A DNA stretch of 10,496 nt, from positions 1-10,496 of the forward strand of contig JAISQQ010000106.1 in assembly GCA_031274075.1 (NCBI GenBank), given 5' to 3'. Numbering within the stretch: position 1 is the stretch's first letter; each line of letters begins with the position of its first letter. Position numbers and translations under genes: made by a program. The DNA comes from Accumulibacter sp. GTDB taxonomy: Bacteria; Pseudomonadota; Gammaproteobacteria; Burkholderiales; Rhodocyclaceae. The notes under the pieces are model-generated. The model had not been told where the DNA came from and made no database searches. It saw only the letters and a list, made by a program, of their open reading frames with translations. Shown here one piece after another: positions 5,479-10,496 of the stretch.

Positions 5479-6264
5479 CTATCCCTTGGAGCTTTCGTCC
5501 AGTTCCGGAATCGTCGCCAAGAGATAACCCGCCTGGGTCAAGCCGTCGCGCAGCGCCTGCGCCGTCGCCACCGCCTCGGCGTTGTCGCCGTGCACACAGA
5601 TGCTTTGCGGCTTGACCGGAATGCGCTTGCCGTTGATCGACACCAGCGCCTGCTCCTCGACCATGCGCATGACGTGCGCCAGACTGGCCTCGGCGCCGTG
5701 CACCATCGCGCCGGGCTGGCTGCGCGGCACCAGGTTGCCGTCGTCCAGATAAGCGCGGTCGGCGAAGACCTCCTCGACCACCGGCACGCCCATTTCCCGT
5801 CCCGCCAGCGCCATCTGCGAAGCCGCCGGCGCCAGCAGGATCAGCGCCGGGCCGAGCCGATGCACGGCTCGCGCCACCACCTCCGCCACCTTCCGTTCGG
5901 CACAGGCGATATTGGAGAGCGCACCGTGCGGCTTGACGTGCGTGACGCGCAGGCCCTGCGCCCGGGCGCAGGCGTCGAGCGCGCCGATCTGGTAGATCAG
6001 CATGGCCTCGAGTTCGTCCGCCGGAATGTCCATCCGCCGCCGCCCGAAACCCTGCAGGTCCGGGAAGCCGGGATGCGCGCCCACGCTCACCCCGCCGTCA
6101 CGCGCCAGGGCCACGGTCTTGAGCATCACCGACGGATCGCCGGCGTGATAGCCGCAGGCCACGTTGGCCGAATTGACGATGCGCAGCATCGCCGCGTCGC
6201 TGCCCATTTTCCACGCACCGAAACTCTCGCCCAAGTCCGAGTTGAGATTCAATCGCCGTATCAT
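5479..6264 (-). CDS. pxpA: PxpA, 5-oxoprolinase subunit A (LamB/YcsF family)
   Basis: A 261-residue cytoplasmic protein matching the family's usual length of about 250. It starts with NLNSDLGESFG (6-16), followed by NVACGYHAGD (34-43), GAHPGFPD (62-69), HVKPHGAL (109-116) and, near the C-terminus, ICVHGDN. The histidines H40, H64 and H113 belong to the conserved pocket of this deacetylase-like barrel. With PxpB and PxpC it forms the ATP-dependent 5-oxoprolinase that converts 5-oxoproline to glutamate. The ATG at 6264 has AGGAGAG about 8 nt upstream. It is 100 bp after pxpC, whose spacer holds GC-rich dyads, so its expression may be partly uncoupled from pxpBC. Alternative names in the literature are YcsF and LamB-type protein. 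Confidence 0.95.
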   Translation of the reverse strand: MIRRLNLNSDLGESFGAWKMGSDAAMLRIVNSANVACGYHAGDPSVMLKTVALARDGGVSVGAHPGFPDLQGFGRRRMDIPADELEAMLIYQIGALDACARAQGLRVTHVKPHGALSNIACAERKVAEVVARAVHRLGPALILLAPAASQMALAGREMGVPVVEEVFADRAYLDDGNLVPRSQPGAMVHGAEASLAHVMRMVEEQALVSINGKRIPVKPQSICVHGDNAEAVATAQALRDGLTQAGYLLATIPELDESSKG

Positions 6265-6299
6265 CGCGTTCTCTCCTTGTTTCGTTCAGCAATCGTTGG

Positions 6300-6333
6300 C
6301 GACGCGAAAACGCGCCGCGGCGGGGCGGCGTCG
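6300..6333. repeat. GC-rich dyad in the pxpC-pxpA spacer
   Basis: CGACGC (6300-6305) pairs with GCGTCG (6328-6333), and an overlapping CGCG-AAAA-CGCG hairpin (6303-6314) could form instead. These competing folds lie in the 100-bp space between the pxpC stop and the pxpA start. There is no T-run, so they probably shape mRNA stability or read-through more than termination. Confidence 0.3.
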
Positions 6334-6364
6334 ACAAAACCGCCGGCAAACCGAAACGGCGGAA

Positions 6365-7390
6365 TTATTCATCCTGACACCAGCCGTCCTGATACAAGGG
6401 CCAGCCGGCCCGCCAATCCTTGTTCACCTCCGCGCCCGGCAGGCCGTGGACGATGCCGTAGGCCCACCAGTTCCAGCGCGTTTCCAGCGCCTGCAAGGCC
6501 TGCCGCGCCTGCCGCGCGTCGACCGCCTGGAAACGGATCGCCTGCCCCGGCCGCATCTGCGCGAGGCGCGGCAGGTCGGCGGAGATCACCGTGGCAATCT
6601 TGGGATAGCCGCCCGCCGTCTGGCAGTCGGCCAGCAGGATGATCGGCTGGCCATTGCCCGGCACCTGGATCGCGCCCAGCGTGGTGCCGTCGGAAACGAT
6701 GTCGGCCAGGGCCGGCGTCCGGTGCGCGAGCGCCGGGCCTTCGAGACGCATGCCCATGCGGTCGCTCTGCGCCGTGACCGTGTAATCGCCGTCCAGCAAA
6801 CCGGCGACCGCCTGCGGCGTGAAATGATCGTCCTGCGGCCCGAGCATGACGCGCACCGGGCCTTCGTCGTGCCGCCAGGGGTCGGCGGAATACTCATGCT
6901 TCCCGCCGTGCGCCAGGGCCGCACAGGGAATCCGCATGCCGAAGGCAATGGGATCGCCGATCTCGGCGCGGCGGTACGTCGAGCGGCTGCCGAGCTGCAG
7001 CGGCGTCGCGAAGCCTCCGGCAATCGCCACGTAGGCGGTTCCGCCAGCGGCGAAGCCGACGCGCAACTCATCCCCCGGATCGAGGGAAACGCTCTGCCAC
7101 GGCGGAACGTCCTCCTCCTCCCCGCCGCCGTGCCGCGCCAGCGTGGCGGACAGGTTCCCGGCCAGCGCGGCGCGGACGCGCCCCTGCCGGACGGTGAGCG
7201 CCGGTCCGGCGGCGCGCACCTCGATACAGGCGCACCCGGCCGGATTGCCGACCAGCGCGTTGGCGCAGCGGGCGAGAAGCGGGTCCAGGCAGCCCGAAAC
7301 GGCGATCCCCATGTGCCGGTAGCCGATCCGTCCGAGATCCTGGATGCTGTTGCCCAGCCCCGGATCGCTCACTTCGACCAGGCCGTTCAT
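6365..7390 (-). CDS. pxpC: PxpC, 5-oxoprolinase subunit C (KipA/AHS2 family)
   Basis: A 341-residue protein, the normal size for biotin-dependent-carboxylase-like AHS2/KipA proteins. Family marks in order: the N-terminal SDPGLGNSIQDLGRIGYRHM (8-27), SGCLDPLLARCANALVGN (32-49), AIAGGFATPLQLGSRSTYRR (122-141), and ADCQTAGGYPKIATVISADL (254-273). It pairs with PxpB to form the ATP-using half of 5-oxoprolinase; the homologous domains are fused in urea amidolyase. I placed the start at 7390 because that ATG overlaps the pxpB stop (ATGA), has GGGGGAG upstream and begins the conserved N-terminus. The frame is open upstream to 7612, but only antisense to the pxpB end. Cys replaces the more usual residue in SGCLDP and ADCQT, which I consider neutral. 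Confidence 0.95.
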   Translation of the reverse strand: MNGLVEVSDPGLGNSIQDLGRIGYRHMGIAVSGCLDPLLARCANALVGNPAGCACIEVRAAGPALTVRQGRVRAALAGNLSATLARHGGGEEEDVPPWQSVSLDPGDELRVGFAAGGTAYVAIAGGFATPLQLGSRSTYRRAEIGDPIAFGMRIPCAALAHGGKHEYSADPWRHDEGPVRVMLGPQDDHFTPQAVAGLLDGDYTVTAQSDRMGMRLEGPALAHRTPALADIVSDGTTLGAIQVPGNGQPIILLADCQTAGGYPKIATVISADLPRLAQMRPGQAIRFQAVDARQARQALQALETRWNWWAYGIVHGLPGAEVNKDWRAGWPLYQDGWCQDE

Positions 7391-8154
7391 GACGGCTCCC
7401 CCTCGGCGAGCAGGCTGCCGCGCGCCAGGCGACCGCTTTGGGCGGCGGCTTCCAGTTGCGTAAACTCGTCGCGTCCGACGGCGCGCCAGTTCACCTGGTC
7501 GCCCGACGAAAGCAGCGACGGCGCGGCCTCGTCGCGGGCCGAAAACAGCGGCACCGGCGTGCGCCCGAGCAGCCGCCAGCCGCCGGGGCTTTCCCAGGGA
7601 TAGACCGCGCACATCGCGCCGGCGACCGCCAGCGAACGCGCCGGCACCGACTTGCGCGGCGACTTGAGGCGCGGCATTTCGAGCGCCTCCGGCAAGCCGC
7701 CCATGTACGGGAAGCCCGGCATGAAACCGATCATGTATACCCGGAAACGGGTGGCGAGCAGCCGTTCGATCACCGCCTCGCGCGTCAGCCCCTTGGTCTG
7801 CGCCAGATCCTCGAGGTCGGGCGCGAACTCGTCGTCGAAACAGACCGGCAGACGCCAGCGCCGCCCGTCGCGCCGCACCGCGCCCGCCGTCCGCGCCAGC
7901 GAAAGCAGGGCCTCGCCGAGGCGCTCGCCGTCGCAGCGGCGCGGGTCGTAGCAGACGGTCAGCGAACGAAACGTCGGCACCAGATCGACGATGCCGGCAA
8001 ACGTATCTTCCTCGCGCAGCCGCTCCGCCGCCGCGAGCAGGCCCAGCACCCGGCCATGCAGCGCCGGATCGATGCGCGCGCCGAACTCGACGGTCCAGGC
8101 CGCGTCGCCGAGCGGGAGAAGACGGGGCGCGTCCAGAGAATCGGCCGTTTCCAT
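7387..8154 (-). CDS. pxpB: PxpB, 5-oxoprolinase subunit B (KipI/AHS1 family)
   Basis: A 255-residue protein, near the family's usual 230-250. It has the signatures YMIGFMPGFPYMGGLPEALE (140-159), with the conserved GFxPGFxYMGG core, and YPWESPGGWRLLGRTP (185-200). The KipI homologue in Bacillus was first described as an inhibitor of the sporulation kinase KinA, but with PxpA and PxpC the family forms the 5-oxoprolinase. Immediately before the ESPGGW motif the protein reads AGAMCAVYP, where many relatives carry a GQTG-type sequence. The ATG is 9 bp after the YcsI-family stop and has no clear ribosome binding site, so translation probably relies on coupling. It overlaps pxpC by 4 bp. Confidence 0.95.
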   Translation of the reverse strand: METADSLDAPRLLPLGDAAWTVEFGARIDPALHGRVLGLLAAAERLREEDTFAGIVDLVPTFRSLTVCYDPRRCDGERLGEALLSLARTAGAVRRDGRRWRLPVCFDDEFAPDLEDLAQTKGLTREAVIERLLATRFRVYMIGFMPGFPYMGGLPEALEMPRLKSPRKSVPARSLAVAGAMCAVYPWESPGGWRLLGRTPVPLFSARDEAAPSLLSSGDQVNWRAVGRDEFTQLEAAAQSGRLARGSLLAEGEPS

Positions 8155-8163
8155 GGACAGGAA

Positions 8164-8988
8164 TCAGCCGAACGCCAGATCGGTATTGAGGATGTCCGTG
8201 ATCAGCATGTAGCCCGGCGCGTGCGTGATGCAGAATTCGGGCGACATCGACATCACTACCGATTGCGGGGTCACGCCGCAGGCCCAGAACACCGGCAGTT
8301 CGCCGGGAAGGATATCGACCGCTTCGCCGAAATCGGGCTTCATGATGTCGGCGATGCCGATCAGCGCCGGGTCGCCGAAGTGTACCGGCGCGCCGTGCAC
8401 CCTCGGCACGCGCGAGGTGAGTTGCACCGCGCGAATCGCGTTGGCCGCCGTCATCGGCCGCATCGACACCACCATCGGCCCGTGGAACGGCCCCGCCGGG
8501 ATCGTCTCGATGTTGGTGCGGTACATGGCCACGTTCCTGCCGAGCGTCACATGCCGCAATTCGATGCCGGCGTCGATCAGCGCGTGTTCGAAGGAAAACG
8601 AACAGCCGAGCAGGAAACTCACCAGGTCATCGCGCCAGAACGGGGTGATGTCGGTCACCTCCTCGACCAGCTTTCCATCCCGCCAGACGCGGTAGAGCGG
8701 CACGTCGCTGCGGATGTCGACGTCCTCGCCGAGCGTCGGCAGGAACGGGTCGCCGGTTTCCGAAACGGCCAGCAGCGGACACGGTTTCGGGTTGCGCTGG
8801 CAGAAACGCAGGAAATCGGCCGCCAGTTTCTCGGGAAGAATCGCCAGGTTGCACTGCGCGTTCCGGGGCGCGAGACCGCTGGTGTGGCGAACCCAATCGC
8901 CGCGGCGAATCGCCTGGCGCGCTTCGAGCGCGCTGGCGAATGGTTGTACGGGCGGAACATTCGTGGCGGAACAGCATGGGGAATTCAT
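8164..8988 (-). CDS. YcsI-family protein (putative hydro-lyase / D-glutamate cyclase family, DUF1445)
   Basis: A 274-residue soluble protein of normal length for the family. Recognisable blocks are [19 protein letters not shown] (34-52), [10 protein letters not shown] (125-134), [12 protein letters not shown] (168-179), PVHFGDP (201-207), WACGVTPQ (235-242) and [10 protein letters not shown] (256-265). The family is named for mammalian D-glutamate cyclase, which interconverts D-glutamate and 5-oxo-D-proline; bacterial members are called putative hydro-lyases and their reaction is not settled. Next to pxpBCA, cyclisation or dehydration of D-glutamate fits well. The ATG at 8988 has GGAGG 6 nt upstream. 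It is the first gene of the unit, 9 bp before pxpB, and faces the LysR gene. Confidence 0.92.
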   Translation of the reverse strand: MNSPCCSATNVPPVQPFASALEARQAIRRGDWVRHTSGLAPRNAQCNLAILPEKLAADFLRFCQRNPKPCPLLAVSETGDPFLPTLGEDVDIRSDVPLYRVWRDGKLVEEVTDITPFWRDDLVSFLLGCSFSFEHALIDAGIELRHVTLGRNVAMYRTNIETIPAGPFHGPMVVSMRPMTAANAIRAVQLTSRVPRVHGAPVHFGDPALIGIADIMKPDFGEAVDILPGELPVFWACGVTPQSVVMSMSPEFCITHAPGYMLITDILNTDLAFG

Positions 8989-9073
8989 CGATGACCTCCG
9001 GACAGATTAATAATTTTGATGATCTTATCTTGAAACACCACAAAGCGGGAAACAAGCGCTATATTTCGTTGAG

Positions 9074-9098
9074 GCGTCATCGATTTTTTCGATGGCGC
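9074..9098. promoter_or_regulatory. LysR-type operator dyad (ATC-N9-GAT)
   Basis: A 10-bp inverted repeat with one G·T wobble: GCGTCATCGA (9074-9083), a TTTTT loop, TCGATGGCGC (9089-9098). Inside it ATC (9079-9081) and GAT (9091-9093) are nine bases apart, the T-N11-A LysR-type consensus. It sits in the divergent promoter region where such regulators normally bind. It lies about 80 bp upstream of the likely pxp transcription start. Confidence 0.6.
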
Positions 9099-9109
9099 GC
9101 GAAGTCTTT

Positions 9110-9160
9110 CCCAATCTTTCCCATTCCCTCCCAATTCTTCCCAACCTCTTCCCAATCGCG
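9110..9160. repeat. Degenerate 10-bp pyrimidine repeat before lysR
   Basis: CCCAATCTTT, CCCATTCCCT, CCCAATTCTT, CCCAACCTCTT and CCCAATCGCG follow each other with a period of 10-11 bp, about one helical turn. The block occupies the leader of the LysR-type gene, ending about 12 bp before its ATG. It could bend or unwind the DNA, or hold repeated binding half-sites, but it may only be another decaying tandem array. Confidence 0.55.
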
Positions 9161-9172
9161 CGGAGAACGCGC

Positions 9173-10162
9173 ATGAACCTGAAATTCGTCGCGGCTTTCG
9201 TCTGGGTCGTCCGCCTGGAAAGCATCACGCGCGCCGCGAAAAAACTGTGCCTGACGCAGTCGGCGGTGTCGAACCGGATCGCCGCGCTGGAAAACGAACT
9301 CGGCGTCGAACTCATCGACCGGCGCAACCCGCGTTTCCGCCTGAGCGACGCCGGCTTCCGGTTCATGGGCTACGCCGAAAAAATGCTGGTCATCGAGCAC
9401 GAAATGCGCGGCGAACTCGGCACGCCGGAGCGGCAGCCCTTCACCCTGCGCATCGGCGCCATCGAGAGCGTTCTCCACACCTGGCTGATTCCGATGGTCG
9501 ACACCCTCAAGCGTTCGACGCCGCGCATCAACTTCGAACTGACGGTCGAAACCACCTTCAACCTCGCCGAGCAAATCCGGCGCGGCGCGCTCGATCTCAT
9601 CTTTTCGGCCCTGCCGGCGCAGGAAAACGGCCTGATCAACGAAACGCTGGCGCCGCTCGAGATGGTCTTCACCGGCGCGCAAACGATACCGCCGGCGCGG
9701 CTCGAACTCGACGCCCTGCTGCGCCACGACCTCCTGACCTTCCAGCGCGGTTCCCATCCGCACGTCAGCCTGCTCAACGCGCTGCACGCGGCGGGCATCG
9801 GCGACAAGCACGTGCATTCCATATCCTCGATCTCCGCGCTCGCGCTGCTCGCCGAGAGCGGCTTCGGCCTCGCCACCCTGCCCCGATGGGTGGCCGAGCG
9901 GCTCGGGCCGGAAAACCGGCTGCGGATAGTGGACACGACCCTGCCGCTCGCCCCGCTGCCCCTGCATGCCAGCTTCTGGAACTACTCCACGAACCCCCTC
10001 CTCAGGCAGGCGATCCAAGAGGCCGTGGCTTTCGCCCGCGACTATGCGGCGAAACGAAGCGCGCCACCCGCCGGCGGCGCGCGGCGAACGCTCAACGCGC
10101 CCGATACACCAGACTCGGATGCACTTCTTGCAGAACCTTCTGCAGGCCCACGCGCGTCCTGA
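9173..10162 (+). CDS. LysR-type transcriptional regulator, likely of the pxp cluster
   Basis: A 329-residue regulator. The N-terminal helix-turn-helix covers about residues 17-36 (SITRAAKKLCLTQSAVSNRI) and is followed by the linker helix (AALENELGVELIDR) and the wing. A periplasmic-binding-protein-like effector domain covers about 75-290. I chose the ATG at 9173, with GGAG 7 nt upstream; the frame is open to 9092 but the added 27 residues are encoded by the CCCAAT repeats. The divergent location and the operator dyad suggest that it activates the YcsI-pxp unit, with 5-oxoproline, D-glutamate or a related acid as a possible inducer (inference). The last 35 or so residues, rich in Ala, Pro and Arg, extend beyond the usual ~300-residue length. 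The last 71 bp of the gene are antisense to fliW. Confidence 0.9.
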   Translation: MNLKFVAAFVWVVRLESITRAAKKLCLTQSAVSNRIAALENELGVELIDRRNPRFRLSDAGFRFMGYAEKMLVIEHEMRGELGTPERQPFTLRIGAIESVLHTWLIPMVDTLKRSTPRINFELTVETTFNLAEQIRRGALDLIFSALPAQENGLINETLAPLEMVFTGAQTIPPARLELDALLRHDLLTFQRGSHPHVSLLNALHAAGIGDKHVHSISSISALALLAESGFGLATLPRWVAERLGPENRLRIVDTTLPLAPLPLHASFWNYSTNPLLRQAIQEAVAFARDYAAKRSAPPAGGARRTLNAPDTPDSDALLAEPSAGPRAS

Positions 10163-10496
10163 GGTTGAGAATCACCGGCGAGCGCGTATTGGCGGCAATC
10201 GCTCCCCCGCCTTCCGCCGCGCCGCGATAGATGACCACCACGACCGCCACGTCCGCCTCCTCCTTCATCCCGATCAGCGCGCAATCCTCGTCGGACAGCT
10301 CGATCTCATACGCGATATCGAGCGCGTCGGGCGCCACGACGGGAAACGCCACCTTGGCGTCGTCAACCGCCTGCAGCCAGAACACCGTGCCACCGCCTTC
10401 CTCGTGGAACAGTTTGAAGCGCTTGAAGTTCTCGAACCCCGCCATGCCGTTCGGAAAGGTAAACAGCGTGTCGGGATCCACCTGGACGTTCTTCAG
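10092..10496 (-). CDS. fliW: FliW, flagellar assembly factor (5' end outside window)
   Basis: The frame is open to the window edge, with 134 residues visible and probably 10-20 missing. Family features are TFPNGMAGFENFKRF near the N-terminus, FWLQAVDDAKVAFPVVAPDA, and YEIELSDEDCALIGM. FliW binds and inhibits CsrA, relieving its repression of flagellin synthesis, and also contacts flagellin. A GTG at 10479-10481 could be read as a start, but the residues before it (LKNVQV) continue the family's N-terminal strand, so I regard it as internal. The gene is convergent with the LysR gene and overlaps its end by 71 bp. It is a housekeeping gene that probably marks the right border of the metabolic cluster. 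Confidence 0.88.
   Translation of the reverse strand: MKNVQVDPDTLFTFPNGMAGFENFKRFKLFHEEGGGTVFWLQAVDDAKVAFPVVAPDALDIAYEIELSDEDCALIGMKEEADVAVVVVIYRGAAEGGGAIAANTRSPVILNLRTRVGLQKVLQEVHPSLVYRAR

Larger units (their letters stand above)
8989..9172. promoter_or_regulatory. Divergent promoter region between the YcsI-family gene and lysR
   Basis: This 184-bp, comparatively A/T-rich region must hold both promoters. Candidates are TATTAA on the minus strand (9007-9012) for the pxp unit, with a weak TTTCAA 17 bp upstream, and TATATT on the plus strand (9060-9065) for the regulator, without a good -35. A LysR-type dyad (9074-9098) lies upstream of the pxp promoter and just downstream of the regulator's -10, consistent with activation of the pxp unit and autorepression. 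Promoter elements are weak matches. Confidence 0.4.

Noticed and set aside
7391..7612. Upstream extension of pxpC
   Set aside because: The extension is a frame-shifted reading of the pxpB end; the ATGA overlap start matches the family N-terminus.
7438..8994. Very long plus-strand open frame (518 codons) opposite pxpB and the YcsI-family gene
   Set aside because: Basic, low-complexity shadow of GC-rich genes on the other strand, which have clear family motifs. The long plus-strand frames at 1857-3020, 2494-3786 and 6164-7603 are the same effect.
1..10496. CRISPR arrays, insertion sequences, integrases, rRNA or tRNA genes
   Set aside because: I looked for direct repeats with spacers, transposase motifs and tRNA arms and found none. 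The tandem repeats here have no spacers.

Overview
The window comes from a GC-rich proteobacterial chromosome, most likely a betaproteobacterium of the Rhodocyclales type. The grounds are the strong G/C bias at third codon positions, the cbpA-cbpM pair, a fliW gene, and dispersed GC-rich palindromes of the REP type in the intergenic DNA. This placement is an inference from style and gene content; no marker gene is present.

Layout. Positions 1-1224 hold the chaperone pair cbpA-cbpM on the minus strand (cbpM is cut by the left edge). Positions 1225-1760 are a gene-poor, repeat-rich spacer. Positions 1761-8988 carry seven minus-strand genes. In order of transcription they are a YcsI-family protein (D-glutamate cyclase/DUF1445), pxpB, pxpC and pxpA; then, after a 400-bp gap, an EthD-like dimeric alpha/beta-barrel protein, an L-asparaginase and an NRAMP-like transporter. 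A divergent LysR-type regulator (9173-10162, plus strand) sits upstream of the first of these genes. The 5' part of fliW (minus strand) is cut by the right edge.

How it fits together. PxpA, PxpB and PxpC form the ATP-dependent prokaryotic 5-oxoprolinase that opens 5-oxoproline (pyroglutamate) to glutamate. The YcsI family is related to D-glutamate cyclase, which makes or interconverts 5-oxo-D-proline. An NRAMP-like transporter of the YcsG type and a YcsI protein are also linked to the pxp genes (ycsF-ycsG-ycsI-kipI-kipA-kipR) in Bacillus subtilis. Here the set is rearranged, extended by an asparaginase and an EthD-like protein, and placed under a LysR instead of an IclR regulator. I read the cluster as a catabolic island for 5-oxoproline and related amides or D-amino acids. 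The NRAMP-like protein lacks the canonical metal-binding motifs and could be a permease for one of these compounds.

Control and repeats. The LysR/YcsI intergenic region has a perfect ATC-N9-GAT dyad inside a 10-bp inverted repeat. The gap upstream of the EthD-like gene has an A/T-rich island with a Fur-box-like sequence. Nearly every intergenic space carries a different short tandem repeat (7-, 9-, 10-, 12- or 13-bp units), and a REP-like inverted pair lies beside cbpA. These repeats are the least ordinary feature of the DNA itself.
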